Positions 1 to 9,009 of a DNA stretch of 64,000 nt are shown piece after piece. A program made the position numbers and the translations under genes. Where the stretch lies: positions 1 through 64,000 of the forward strand of contig JBBSGB010000008.1 in NCBI GenBank assembly GCA_038254545.1, written 5' to 3'. Source of the stretch: CAHJXF01 sp038254545 (GTDB lineage: Bacteria; Pseudomonadota; Gammaproteobacteria; Burkholderiales; Burkholderiaceae_D). The first letter of the stretch is position 1, and every line of letters starts with the position of its first letter. The notes beneath the pieces were generated by a model that searched no databases, was not told the origin of the DNA, and saw only the letters and a list, made by a program, of their open reading frames with translations.

Positions 1-45
1 CTGCGCGGCCCATCGTTTCGCATGTCGTCGTTTGAATTGCGCCGC

Positions 46-909
46 TCAGCCCGCCATCGCCTCCCCGAATCGAACGGCACCTCCCGGCTGCCACGCCGGG
101 TTGAACGCCAGCGGCGCCTGAGGAAACAACAGCACGACGGTCGAGCCGAGCATGAAGCGGCCCATCTCTTCGCCTTTCTTCAGCACGACCGCTTCGCCGT
201 CGTAGGTCCATTCGCGCACGCGCCTGACGCGCGGCGCGTTGATCACGCCGTGCCACACGGTGGCCATGCTGCCGACGATGGTTGCGCCCACCAGGATCAG
301 CGCGAAGATTTCCGGTGCCGGGCTTTCCGCGACGACGCGTTCGAACACGCACACCACGCGTTCGTTGCGCGCGAATAGGCCGGGCACGCCGCGCGCGGTG
401 GTGGGATTGACCGAGAACAGATCGCCCGGCACATGGATCATGCGCACGAGGCGCCCATCGCACGGCATGTGGATGCGGTGGTAGTCGCGCGGGCTCAGGT
501 ACAGGGTCGCGAAACTTCCGTCATGAAAGCGCCGCGCGAGCGATGCATCGCCGCCGACCAGCGCGGTCGTGGAATAGCGATGACCCTTCGCCTGCAGGAT
601 CTGGTCGTGCTCGATCCTTCCGAACTGGCTGATCGAGCCATCGACCGGACAGATCAGGTCGGCGTCGGCGAGCGGTCGCGCGCCGGGTTTCAATGCGCGC
701 GTGAAGAAGTCGTTGAAGCTCGCGTAGCGCGTGACGTCGGGCTGCGCGGCTTCGCTCATGTCCACGCCATATTTGCGCACGAACCAGCGAATCGTCGGCA
801 ACAGGCCGCGCCCGCTTTCGCGCGACGCGAAGCGGCCGGCCAGCATCGTCAAACGGCGCTTGGGCAACAGGTATTGCGGGATGACCTTGCGGCGGTCGTT
901 GATCTTCAC
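46..909 (-). CDS. psd: phosphatidylserine decarboxylase proenzyme
   Basis: Decarboxylates phosphatidylserine to phosphatidylethanolamine at the inner membrane. The product is 287 aa, the usual size for the long proteobacterial form. The self-cleavage site LGST lies at residues 254-257, so Ser256 should become the pyruvoyl group and the last ~32 residues the alpha chain. The motifs YHRIHMP and FARNERVV are also present. The start is a GTG whose first bases overlap the TGA of the upstream nitronate monooxygenase gene (GTGA, 906-909), which suggests translational coupling. The reading frame stays open far upstream, but that stretch is the shadow of the neighbouring gene and not a fusion. Confidence 0.95.
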   Translation of the reverse strand: MKINDRRKVIPQYLLPKRRLTMLAGRFASRESGRGLLPTIRWFVRKYGVDMSEAAQPDVTRYASFNDFFTRALKPGARPLADADLICPVDGSISQFGRIEHDQILQAKGHRYSTTALVGGDASLARRFHDGSFATLYLSPRDYHRIHMPCDGRLVRMIHVPGDLFSVNPTTARGVPGLFARNERVVCVFERVVAESPAPEIFALILVGATIVGSMATVWHGVINAPRVRRVREWTYDGEAVVLKKGEEMGRFMLGSTVVLLFPQAPLAFNPAWQPGGAVRFGEAMAG

Positions 910-1901
910 GGTGCCTCGACTCTCGCGCTCAATGGGACGTTGCCGAGCAGGCGCGCACGCGCATCGTAGTATTCGCGCTTCAGGCGCTCGACGACTTCGG
1001 CCACGCGCGGCACGTCGTGCATCAGCCCCACGCCCTGGCCCGCGCCCCAGATATCGCGCCAGGCTTTCGCCTTGCTGCCGCTGCCCGAGCCGAAGTTCAT
1101 CGCGCTCGCGTCGGACTGCGGCAGGTCCTCGGGATCGAGCCCGGCGGCCTCGATGCTTTTCCTCAGATAGTTGCCGTGCACGCCGGTGAAGAGATTGGTG
1201 TAGATCACGTCGGCGGCGGTCGAGCCTACGATCGCGTCGCGATATTCCGGCGCCGTGTTGGCTTCCTCGGTCGCCAGCCAACGCGTGCCGATATACGCGA
1301 AGTCCGCACCCATCGCCTGCGCCGCAAGCACCGCGCCGCCGCTGGCGATGGCGCCCGACAACGCGATCGGGCCGTCGAAGAACTTGCGCACTTCGCCTAC
1401 CAGCGCGAACGGCGACAGCATGCCCGCGTGGCCGCCCGCACCGGCCGCGACCAGGATCAGGCCATCGACACCGGCGTCGAGCGCCTTCTTCGCATGACGA
1501 ATGCTGATGACGTCGTGGAACACCACGCCGCCGTAGGCATGGACCGCGTCGAGCATCGCGTGGTCGGGCGCGCGCAGGCTCGAGATCAGGATAGGCACGC
1601 GGTGCTCGACGCATATCGCCACGTCGCGCGCGACTCTGTCGTTGGACGTGTGGATGATCTGGTTGACCGCATAGGGTCCGACCGGCCGGTCGGGATGCGC
1701 GGCCTTGAACTCGGCGAGCTCGCGCTCGATGCGCGACAGCCAGCGCGGCAATTCATCGGCGGGCCGCGCGTTGAGCGCGGGGAACGAACCGACGATGCCT
1801 GCCTTGCATTGGGCGATGACCAGGTCGGGCCCGCTGGCGATGAACATCGGCGCGCCGATCACCGGCAGGGCGAGATGGGCGAGCGCGGCGGGTAGCGCCA
1901 T
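906..1901 (-). CDS. nitronate monooxygenase (2-nitropropane dioxygenase family)
   Basis: FMN-dependent TIM-barrel enzyme of 331 aa that would oxidise alkyl nitronates. The N-terminal flavin-binding stretch GAPMFIASGPDLV, the central AAGAGGHAGM motif (His of the active site) and the phosphate-binding segment ALSGAIASGGAV fit the family. It precedes psd on the same strand and overlaps it by 4 bases, so the two are probably co-transcribed, though no metabolic link is evident. The physiological substrate cannot be told from sequence, and many members detoxify propionate 3-nitronate. Confidence 0.9.
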   Translation of the reverse strand: MALPAALAHLALPVIGAPMFIASGPDLVIAQCKAGIVGSFPALNARPADELPRWLSRIERELAEFKAAHPDRPVGPYAVNQIIHTSNDRVARDVAICVEHRVPILISSLRAPDHAMLDAVHAYGGVVFHDVISIRHAKKALDAGVDGLILVAAGAGGHAGMLSPFALVGEVRKFFDGPIALSGAIASGGAVLAAQAMGADFAYIGTRWLATEEANTAPEYRDAIVGSTAADVIYTNLFTGVHGNYLRKSIEAAGLDPEDLPQSDASAMNFGSGSGSKAKAWRDIWGAGQGVGLMHDVPRVAEVVERLKREYYDARARLLGNVPLSARVEAP

Positions 1902-1990
1902 TCAGCGGTCTCCAGATCCGGTCGAAGGTCCGAAGAGCCGCACCGCGCGGGCTTCTTCAGGAGCCGCCATTATGCGGGCTAGGGCGTTCG

Positions 1991-2914
1991 TCACTGCGCG
2001 CGCTGCATGCGCAAGGCCTCGGCGTAGAGCGCCTTGCGCGACATGCCGGTGAGCTCGGCCGCCAGCGACGCCGCTTCGGAGAGCGGCAGCGCTGCGCAAA
2101 GCTTCGCGAGGATGGGCAGCGCCTTTGCCATCGCGCGGTCACCGACGGCGTCGTTGGAGGGCGCGGCCTCGACGATGACGACGAACTCCCCGCGCTGGCG
2201 TTGCGCATCGGCCGTGATCCACGCCACGGCCTCGTCGACACGACAGCGGTGGATCGTCTCGAAGCGCTTGGTCAGTTCGCGCGCGATCACGCAGTAACGC
2301 TCGCCGCCGAAGGCCTTCACGAGCAGCGACAACGTATCGACGATGCGATGTGGCGCTTCGTAGAGCACCAGGTGCGCGTTCGTGTGTGCAAGTCCCTCCA
2401 GCGTCGTTGCGGCCTGCGACGACTTCGCTGGAAGAAAGCCGATGAACTCGATCACGCCATCGGGCAGGCCGGCAGCCGATACGGCGGTGGTCAACGCCGA
2501 CGCGCCGGGAACCGGCAACACGCGCAGCCCCGCGTCACGCACCGCCGCGACCAGGCGCGCGCCGGGATCCGAGATGCCGGGGGTACCCGCATCCGACACG
2601 TAGGCGATGCGCTCACCAGCGGCGATGCGCGCGACCAGCGCAGCCGCGGCCTCGTGCTCGTTGTGCTTGTGCGCGGTGATCATCGGCTTGTCGATGCCGT
2701 AGTGATGCAGCAGTTGCCGCGTGGTGCGCGTGTCCTCGGCCGCGACCGCATCGACGCGCGCGAGGCACGCCAGCGCGCGCACCGTGATGTCGGCGCGATT
2801 GCCGATCGGCGTCGCGATCACATAGAGCGTCGCTGCGGGATAGTCCTGATGCGCCGCGTCCGCAACCAGCGCCTCGAGGCTATGGGAAAGCGGGTCGGTG
2901 TCGTCGGTAGTCAT
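1991..2914 (-). CDS. rsmI: 16S rRNA (cytidine1402-2'-O)-methyltransferase
   Basis: SAM-dependent tetrapyrrole-methylase-fold enzyme that 2'-O-methylates C1402 in the decoding centre of 16S rRNA. The 307-aa product carries family signatures in order: TPIGNRADITVRAL, EDTRTTRQLL, VSDAGTPGISDPG and PGASALTTAVSAAGLP. I place the start at the ATG giving MTTDDTDP, because the open frame further upstream runs across the divergent yraN gene. It is transcribed away from yraN-diaA-dolP, as in many betaproteobacteria. Confidence 0.95.
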   Translation of the reverse strand: MTTDDTDPLSHSLEALVADAAHQDYPAATLYVIATPIGNRADITVRALACLARVDAVAAEDTRTTRQLLHHYGIDKPMITAHKHNEHEAAAALVARIAAGERIAYVSDAGTPGISDPGARLVAAVRDAGLRVLPVPGASALTTAVSAAGLPDGVIEFIGFLPAKSSQAATTLEGLAHTNAHLVLYEAPHRIVDTLSLLVKAFGGERYCVIARELTKRFETIHRCRVDEAVAWITADAQRQRGEFVVIVEAAPSNDAVGDRAMAKALPILAKLCAALPLSEAASLAAELTGMSRKALYAEALRMQRAQ

Positions 2915-3016
2915 CGCGCGATTGTGCCCGCGAATGCAACGACCGTTCGAACGATGCCGGCCGAAGCGATCGATGCGCATCATCGCGATCCATCCAACGC
3001 TTCGTGCAAGGCTCAC

Positions 3017-3403
3017 ATGACCGCAACCGCCAAGCAACGCATCGGCGCCGAAGGCGAAGACATCGCGCGGCGTCACCTCGAACGCGCCGGCCTGGCGTTC
3101 ATCGCCGCGAACGTGCGCTATCGCGTGGGCGAGCTCGATCTGGTGATGCGGGACGCGGACGGCACCGTGGCTTTCGTCGAAGTTCGCCGCCGCACGCGCG
3201 CGACCTATGGCGGCGCGGCCGCCAGCGTCACCCGTTTCAAATGCAGTCGCGTGATCGCCGCCGCGTCGTACTTTCTCGTCGCGCATCGCCTCGACGCGCA
3301 GCCCTGCCGCTTCGATGTCGTGACGATCGAAGGCGGCGGCGGCGGCAAGGGAGAAGGCCCGCATATCGCCTGGCTGCGCGACGCGTTTCGTCCCGAGGGC
3401 TAG
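3017..3403 (+). CDS. yraN: YraN/UPF0102 family nuclease-fold protein
   Basis: 128-aa protein of the UPF0102 family, which has a restriction-endonuclease-like (Holliday-junction-resolvase-type) fold. Visible core: GEDIARRHLERAGL, then GELDLVMRDADGTVAFVEVR, where the Glu-Asp and Glu residues match the PD-(D/E)XK-like site. The biochemical role is not firmly established for the family. It is divergent from rsmI and followed by diaA and dolP, the conserved order yraL-yraN-yraO-yraP seen in E. coli (here without yraM/lpoA). Confidence 0.92.
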   Translation: MTATAKQRIGAEGEDIARRHLERAGLAFIAANVRYRVGELDLVMRDADGTVAFVEVRRRTRATYGGAAASVTRFKCSRVIAAASYFLVAHRLDAQPCRFDVVTIEGGGGGKGEGPHIAWLRDAFRPEG

Positions 3404-3442
3404 CCGACGTCAACGTCGCGAGGATGCCACGACAGCGCCGGT

Positions 3443-3451
3443 TGTTATAAT
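3443..3451 (+). promoter_or_regulatory. extended -10 promoter of diaA, implying a leaderless start
   Basis: A perfect TATAAT at 3446-3451 is preceded by TGT, an extended -10 element. No convincing -35 hexamer is seen. The ATG of diaA begins at 3458, 7 bases after the hexamer, where transcription would be expected to start. There is no Shine-Dalgarno sequence before that ATG. A leaderless or almost leaderless diaA mRNA is inferred. Confidence 0.6.
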
Positions 3452-3457
3452 TTTTCG

Positions 3458-4048
3458 ATGGATCTCGCTCACCGCATCACCCGCCAGTTCGAAGACAGCG
3501 TCCGCAACTGCCAGAACTCGGCCTCGGTTCTTCTCGAACCGATCTCTCGCGGCATCTCCCTGATGTTCGAAGCGCTGTCGAACGACCACAAGATCCTCGC
3601 GTGCGGCAACGGGGGTTCTGCCGCCGACAGCCAGCACTTCGCGGCCGAGCTGATCGGACGCTTCGAGCGCGAGCGCCTGCCGCTGGCCGCGATCGCGCTT
3701 TCGACAGACACGTCGATCATGACCGCGGTCGCCAACGACTATTCGTTCGAGCAGATCTTCGCCAAGCAGGTGGCCGGCCTCGGCCGCGCGGGCGACGTGT
3801 TGTTCGCGATCTCGACCTCGGGCAACTCGAAGAACGTGATCGCCGCGATCGAGGCCGCGTTCGCGCGCGATATGCACGTGGTGGCGTTGACCGGCAAGGG
3901 AGGCGGCGCGATCGGCGAACTGTTGCGCGACGGCGATGTCCACATCTGCGTTCCGCACGACCGTACGGCGCGCATCCAGGAAGTTCACCTACTGGTGCTG
4001 CACTGCCTGTGCGACGGCATCGACTGGCATTTACTCGGGGACGATTGA
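3458..4048 (+). CDS. diaA: SIS-domain protein DiaA / phosphoheptose isomerase family
   Basis: 196-aa single SIS-domain protein. The sugar-phosphate-binding signature CGNGGSAADSQHFAAEL and the later FAISTSGNSKNVI and ALTGKGGG segments are clear. Position between yraN and dolP matches E. coli diaA (yraO), the DnaA-binding initiator-associating factor. The same family includes GmhA, which makes D-glycero-D-manno-heptose 7-phosphate, and sequence alone does not separate the two. Context favours DiaA. The stop overlaps the dolP start by one base (TGATG). Confidence 0.88.
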   Translation: MDLAHRITRQFEDSVRNCQNSASVLLEPISRGISLMFEALSNDHKILACGNGGSAADSQHFAAELIGRFERERLPLAAIALSTDTSIMTAVANDYSFEQIFAKQVAGLGRAGDVLFAISTSGNSKNVIAAIEAAFARDMHVVALTGKGGGAIGELLRDGDVHICVPHDRTARIQEVHLLVLHCLCDGIDWHLLGDD

Positions 4049-4674
4049 TGATCAGCAACAAGACATGGCGCACGGCCGCGCTGCTTCTGGCGTCGGCAAC
4101 GATGGCTACGCAGCTCGCGGGCTGCTTTCCGGTTTTCGTGGGCGCGGTGGGCGCGGGCGCCTACGCGACCACCGATAGGCGTTCCTTGGGCGCGCAGACC
4201 GACGACAAGGTGATCGACCAGCGCGTCTCCCACCGTATCGAGGACGCGCTCTCGCAGCGCTCGCACGTGAACGTCAACGTCTTCAATCGCAAGGTGCTGT
4301 TGACCGGCGAGGTGCCCGACGAAGCCTCGCGCCAGAAGGCCGAGCAGATCGCGAAGACGGTCGACAACGTCCAGTCGGTCGTGGCCGATCTCGAGATCGG
4401 CGGCATGACGCCGTCGACCGCACGCAACAACGATACCTTCATCACCGGCAAGGTCAAGACCGAGCTGGTGAGCAGGAAGGATATCTTCGCGAACGCCTAC
4501 AAGGTCGTGACCGAGAAGAGCATCGTCTACCTGATGGGACGCGTGACGCGTGAGGAAGGCGAGCGCGCCGCCGAGACCGCGCGCAACGTCTCGGGCGTGG
4601 CCAAGGTCGTCAAGGTGTTCGACTACATCAGCGACGACGAGCTCGCGCAGATCAGGAAGTCGGGCGCGCAGTAA
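4048..4674 (+). CDS. dolP: BON-domain outer-membrane lipoprotein
   Basis: 208-aa lipoprotein with a signal peptide ending in the lipobox LAGC and two BON domains (about residues 47-120 and 125-195), the second including VYLMGRVTREEGERA. This is the YraP/DolP type, which supports outer-membrane integrity and BAM function in enterobacteria. It overlaps diaA by one base, so it is translated from the same message. Asp at +2 is absent (CF), consistent with sorting to the outer membrane. Confidence 0.92.
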   Translation: MISNKTWRTAALLLASATMATQLAGCFPVFVGAVGAGAYATTDRRSLGAQTDDKVIDQRVSHRIEDALSQRSHVNVNVFNRKVLLTGEVPDEASRQKAEQIAKTVDNVQSVVADLEIGGMTPSTARNNDTFITGKVKTELVSRKDIFANAYKVVTEKSIVYLMGRVTREEGERAAETARNVSGVAKVVKVFDYISDDELAQIRKSGAQ

Positions 4675-4717
4675 CTGTCGTCCCGCGAGGAGGCCAAGTG
4701 CCAGCGCGCGACGCCCT

Positions 4718-5536
4718 TCACGTGATGTCCAGCGTCAGGCACTTCGCCGAACCACCCGCCTTCATGAACTCAGACATCGGATTCTGCTCGACCGCGTAAC
4801 CGTGCGCGGCGAGCGCCTCGACAAACCCTCGCGTGACGGAATTGACGATCACGGTCTTGCCGATGTTGACGGCATTGCATGCGAACGCCACCGCGTCTTC
4901 ATCGCCGCATACGATGCGTTTCTTCTCCGGCACGCGTGCTTCGATGGCCGCCAGCGACGCCTCGCTGAACGCCTTCGGGTAGTAGAGCAGCGTGCCGCCT
5001 TCGAGCGGACAGAAGCAGGTGTCCAGATGATAGAAACGCTCGTCGATCAGTTCGAGCGCAACGATCTCGATGTTCGCAAGCGCCGTGATCTGGTTCGCGA
5101 TGAAGGCCTGCGAATCGAGCATCGAACGATGACCGTGGGCCAGCCACAACACCGGCAGGCCGCGATCGAACAACGCATCGCCGGCCCCTTCGAAATAGAT
5201 GTCGGGCCGACCGATCGCCACATTGAAGCCGTGCTCGAGAAACCATTCGGCGAAATACGGCTCTTCGCTCTGGCGCTCGGCATAGCGAAAGCGCGAGACG
5301 ATGAAATTCTTGTCGAGCACCAGCCCGGCGTTGGCGGTGAACACCATGTCGGGCGAGCTCGGCTCCGGATGCATCAATCGCACGCGTGCGTACCGGGCCA
5401 CGAGATCGTAGAGTCCGCGCCACTGCCGCTTGGCGAGGCGGTTGTCGATGTTGCGCATGTTTCCCTGCATCCACGGGTTGATGACGTACGCCACGTCGAA
5501 GTATTCGGGTGGGCACATCAGGAAAGTGCGGCTCAT
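4718..5536 (-). CDS. DDAH/arginine-deiminase-fold amidinohydrolase
   Basis: 272-aa member of the guanidino-modifying enzyme superfamily. Near the C-terminus GGSAKCLT places the nucleophilic Cys at residue 266. The active-site His lies in YHLDTCFCPL, and MVFTANAGLV and FEGAGDALF are further family motifs. Dimethylarginine dimethylaminohydrolase or a related citrulline-forming enzyme is the best call, and the exact substrate is not readable. It converges with dolP and is divergent from the TraB-family gene. Confidence 0.85.
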   Translation of the reverse strand: MSRTFLMCPPEYFDVAYVINPWMQGNMRNIDNRLAKRQWRGLYDLVARYARVRLMHPEPSSPDMVFTANAGLVLDKNFIVSRFRYAERQSEEPYFAEWFLEHGFNVAIGRPDIYFEGAGDALFDRGLPVLWLAHGHRSMLDSQAFIANQITALANIEIVALELIDERFYHLDTCFCPLEGGTLLYYPKAFSEASLAAIEARVPEKKRIVCGDEDAVAFACNAVNIGKTVIVNSVTRGFVEALAAHGYAVEQNPMSEFMKAGGSAKCLTLDIT

Positions 5537-5752
5537 CGGCTATGTCCTCGAAAACCTTGCTGATCGTTACCGTCGGGCGCTTGCGGGCTCGTGACCCGCT
5601 TGCACCGCGCTGTATCAACCGGCGGCAAAATGGGCGAAGCGTATCGCGGCGCGGTGCGCGGTTCAATAGCGTTGGCCCGAGAACCCTGCGCGTGCCGCCT
5701 CGATCCGCACCATCCCTTACCATGCCCGATTCGCCGTCGACCTTCATCCACA

Positions 5753-5785
5753 TGTCATTTCGAACGCAGTGAGAAATCTCATCCT
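5753..5785. repeat. REP-like dispersed repeat (TCATTTCGAACGCAGTGAGA type)
   Basis: This stretch matches a short dispersed element I know from many bacterial genomes, in which CATTTCG and GAGAAATC form inverted arms around a variable centre. It sits between two divergent genes, a usual location. It overlaps the GTG start and first residues of the downstream TraB-family gene. Copy number in this genome cannot be judged from one window. Confidence 0.55.
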
Positions 5786-6803
5786 CGTCACTCTGCGCGC
5801 AACCAGCCTGCTCTGGCTCGCGCTCTGCGCTCCAACGTTCGCGGAGCCGCAGTCTCCATTGAGCCTGGCCGCGACCTCCAAGGCGCCGCTGACCGACGCG
5901 CAGCAGCGCGACGTGCTCGCGCAGATCGAAGCGGTCGGCCGGCGCGGTTTCCTCTACGAAGTCTCGAAGCCTGTCGCGAACGCGAGTGGCGAGGCCGCGA
6001 CCGGCAAGAAACTTTTTCTCTACGGCACGATGCATCTCGGTCGGGCGGGCAGCGAGCCGTTCAACGGCCCGATCTTCGCGGCCTTGCGGCAATCCAACCG
6101 GCTCGCGCTCGAAGCGGATCCGAGCGACGCCAAAAGCACGCAGGAACTCGCGCTGCGCCTCGGGCAATACGAAGGCAACGACAGTCTCCAGCGACACATC
6201 TCGCCGGCGCTGATGGCGCGCGTAACGGTCTTCGGCGAACGCAACGGCATGCCGGCCGATCGCATCTCACGCTTCAGGCCCTGGCTGCTTGCCAACATGG
6301 TCGTGCTCACCGATGTGGCAGGCGCCGGACTCGATCCGGCGATGGGCAGCGAGATGTATCTCACCGGCTTCGCGCGCGGCCTGGGCTTGCCCGTGATCGA
6401 GATCGAGGGGTTGGCCTCGCAACTGCATCTGCTGGCGGGCGTGCCGGAAACGCTGCAAAACGCGCAGCTCGAAGAAGCGCTCGCCGAACTCGACAGCGGA
6501 AAGGCGCAGGCGCAGAGCAAGGAGTTGTTCGCGCTCTGGTTGAAAGGCGACAAGACTGCTGGAGACGCGATCGTCGCGCAGATGCATGGCGAGGCCAAGG
6601 GCAAGGCGTTCGAGCGCTACTTCGTCGATACCCTGATCGATCGCCGCAACCGCGCTATGGCCGACAAGGGCGAGAACTATCTCGAACGGACCGGCAATAC
6701 CTTTTTCGCCGTGGGCGCGTTGCACCTGTTCGGCGATGCGGGTCTGATCCGCGAGTTCGAGCGGCGCGGCTATCGCGTCGTCGATCTGCAACCCCGTTCG
6801 TAG
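5769..6803 (+). CDS. TraB/GumN family protein, exported
   Basis: Up to 344 aa. It has an N-terminal hydrophobic segment (VTLRATSLLWLALCAPTFAE) that looks like a signal peptide with cleavage after TFA. The family hallmarks are two separated GxxH motifs: GTMHLG near residue 80 and GALHLFGDAGLI near the C-terminus. TraB/GumN proteins are predicted metal-dependent Tiki-like proteases, but substrates are unknown. The GTG start lies inside a REP-like repeat and has no Shine-Dalgarno, so the true start may be a little downstream. Confidence 0.85.
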   Translation: MRNLILVTLRATSLLWLALCAPTFAEPQSPLSLAATSKAPLTDAQQRDVLAQIEAVGRRGFLYEVSKPVANASGEAATGKKLFLYGTMHLGRAGSEPFNGPIFAALRQSNRLALEADPSDAKSTQELALRLGQYEGNDSLQRHISPALMARVTVFGERNGMPADRISRFRPWLLANMVVLTDVAGAGLDPAMGSEMYLTGFARGLGLPVIEIEGLASQLHLLAGVPETLQNAQLEEALAELDSGKAQAQSKELFALWLKGDKTAGDAIVAQMHGEAKGKAFERYFVDTLIDRRNRAMADKGENYLERTGNTFFAVGALHLFGDAGLIREFERRGYRVVDLQPRS

Positions 6804-6818
6804 TTGGAGGAGATCCGC

Positions 6819-7442
6819 ATGGCCATCGAGAATTCGAACGAAACCATGAACGATCCGCAACACGCGCCGCAGCACGCCCGATTCACGCGCATGCAGGAAA
6901 GCACCGCCGACGATTGGCGCGTGATCGCGGCGGACTTCACGCGCTTCACGCCGAAGTTGCCCGATCGCGTGCTCGCGCATCTGAAGCTGCTCGACGGCGA
7001 CTACGGCGGATTTCCGGTCGATCGCCTGACGCATTCGCTGCAGACCGCGACGCGTGCGGCGAAGGCGGGGCGCGACGACGAGTACGTGGTCTGCGCATTG
7101 CTGCACGACATCGGCGACACGCTCGGCAGCTTCAACCATCCCGACATCGCGGCAGCGATCATCAAGCCTTTCGTGTCCGAGAAGAATCACTGGATCGTCG
7201 AGAAGCACGGCGTCTTCCAGGGCTACTACTTTTTCCACTACATCGGCCTCGACCGCAATCTGCGCGAGCAGTTTCGCGAACATCCCTGGTTCGACGAAGC
7301 GGCAGAGTTCTGCGAGCAATACGATGCGCCGGCTTTCGATCCGAACGGCGAGACCTTTTCACTCGCGGAATTCGAGCCGATCGTCAGGCGCGTGATGGCG
7401 GCGCCCAAGCTGTCGATCTACAAGGGGTCGAGCGCAATGTGA
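6819..7442 (+). CDS. HD-domain phosphohydrolase
   Basis: 207-aa protein with an HD metal site in VCALLHDIGDTLG and further His residues in SFNHPDI and FFHYIGL. HD proteins of this size are usually nucleotide or small-phosphoester hydrolases, and the substrate is unknown. The start was chosen at the ATG that follows a strong GGAGGAG (6806-6812) with a 6-base spacer. It lies 15 bases after the TraB-family gene and is probably co-transcribed with it. Confidence 0.85.
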   Translation: MAIENSNETMNDPQHAPQHARFTRMQESTADDWRVIAADFTRFTPKLPDRVLAHLKLLDGDYGGFPVDRLTHSLQTATRAAKAGRDDEYVVCALLHDIGDTLGSFNHPDIAAAIIKPFVSEKNHWIVEKHGVFQGYYFFHYIGLDRNLREQFREHPWFDEAAEFCEQYDAPAFDPNGETFSLAEFEPIVRRVMAAPKLSIYKGSSAM

Positions 7443-7551
7443 TTGACTTGGCCGTGCCAGTACACGTCGCCGCGACATCGGCCATTCGCGGCATTGCCTG
7501 ACGCGTGGGGTCATGCAAGGCTGATCGATCGACACCACGATCGAACGGCGC

Positions 7552-8823
7552 ATGACTACCGGCAACCTCTTCCGCCAGGAAGCGCTCGACGCGCAAGCCA
7601 CGCAGTGGCTGGGCACGATCCGCATTGCCCAGCCGATCGGCAATTACACGGCGGCTTCGATGGCGCTGGCGATCATCGTCCTGATCGCGCTTTTCGCATT
7701 CCTCGGGACGTACACCAAGCGCGCGACCGTGCCAGGACTGCTGGAGCCTGCCGGCGGCACCTTGCGATTGACCACGCCTGCAAGCGGCGCCGTGATTGCG
7801 GCACACGTGACGGAAGGACAGCACGTCGCAGCCGGCGGGGTGCTGTTCGTGTTGTCGGGTGAGCGCATGTCGTCCTCGGGGGCGACGCAGGCGATGATCG
7901 GCGTACAGCTCGACGCTCGCAACGCCACGCTCGCGCGCGACGTGAAGCTCAGCAGCGAACGCCACGAGTCGCGCATCCGTACCACCCGCGAACGACTCGC
8001 GGCGATCGACATCGAATTCGCGCAACTCGGACGCGAAGTTGAGATCAATGCCGCTCGTGAAGCGATCGCGGAGAAGAATGTCGAGCGCTTCGAAGAGCTC
8101 GCGCGCACCGGCTTCATCTCTCGCGTGCAGGCGCAGGCCAAGGTCGACGACGCGCTGGTGTTGAAAGCGCAGCGCGAGAACTACAAACGCGTGCAGGCCA
8201 ACCTCGCACGCGAGCGCGCCGGCCTCGCGAGCCAGCTCGCCGACAGCCGCTTGCAAGCCGACACGGAGCGCGCAGATATCGAGCGCAACCTCGCGGGGCT
8301 CGCGCAGGAACGGTCCGAGAACGAGGCGCGGCGCACCACCGTCGTGACCGCGCCCTATGCGGCCACCGTCACCGGCATCGCCGCGCACGCAGGCCAGGTG
8401 ATCGGCGCGGGCGGCCTGCTCGCTACTTTGATTCCCGATGGCGCGTCGCTCGAAGCACAGCTATTCGCTTCGACGCGCCAGGCAGGCTTCGTAGAGCGCG
8501 GGCAGCGCGTGCACCTCCGCTACGCCGCGTATCCCTATCAAAAATTCGGGATGGGGACGGGCGTCGTCCACGCGATCGAGAAGAGCCCCTACGCGCCGCA
8601 GGAACTTCCCACCCAGGTAATCGCCACGCTCGGCGTGGGTGCACTGCAAGGCGCAGAGCCGGTCTATCGCATCGTCGTGAAACTCGACGCGCAGACGATC
8701 GATACCTACGGCCAGTCGCAGCCGCTCAAGTCAGGGATGGTGTTCGAAGCCGACGTGATCCAGGACAGGCGGCGGTTGTATGAGTGGCTGCTGGAGCCGG
8801 TTTATGGGTTGACGGGGAGATAA
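7552..8823 (+). CDS. HlyD-family adaptor of a double-glycine peptide exporter
   Basis: 423-aa periplasmic adaptor. One membrane helix at about residues 37-56 (MALAIIVLIALFAFLGTY) is followed by a biotinyl-lipoyl-like half motif (LRLTTPASGAVIAAHVTEG), a long coiled coil (about 125-255) and the second lipoyl half (TVVTAPYAATVTGIAAHAGQ). This is the CvaA/RaxA type that works with C39-peptidase ABC transporters. The partner transporter is at 10080-12179 and the two precursor peptides lie between them. No TolC homologue is present in the window, so an unlinked channel must complete the pathway. Confidence 0.93.
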   Translation: MTTGNLFRQEALDAQATQWLGTIRIAQPIGNYTAASMALAIIVLIALFAFLGTYTKRATVPGLLEPAGGTLRLTTPASGAVIAAHVTEGQHVAAGGVLFVLSGERMSSSGATQAMIGVQLDARNATLARDVKLSSERHESRIRTTRERLAAIDIEFAQLGREVEINAAREAIAEKNVERFEELARTGFISRVQAQAKVDDALVLKAQRENYKRVQANLARERAGLASQLADSRLQADTERADIERNLAGLAQERSENEARRTTVVTAPYAATVTGIAAHAGQVIGAGGLLATLIPDGASLEAQLFASTRQAGFVERGQRVHLRYAAYPYQKFGMGTGVVHAIEKSPYAPQELPTQVIATLGVGALQGAEPVYRIVVKLDAQTIDTYGQSQPLKSGMVFEADVIQDRRRLYEWLLEPVYGLTGR

Positions 8824-9009
8824 CAGGCGCTTGTGAAACTCGATGTTCGATTTCGCGCATCGCCTGACTGCGTTAATCAAGGCAAAGGCACGCGTCCTCT
8901 TTGAGGTTCATTCGAATGGGAATTGTCGATAACGGCGAGGCCGGGCAGAGTGGACGCGTAGCGAAACAGTTTGCTGGCGCTACGTTTGCCAACCTTATCG
9001 GAGGCTTCA

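Noticed and set aside
46..1614. Psd as a 522-aa fusion protein
   Set aside because: The upstream part is the out-of-frame shadow of the nitronate monooxygenase; a GTG at 909 gives the family length.
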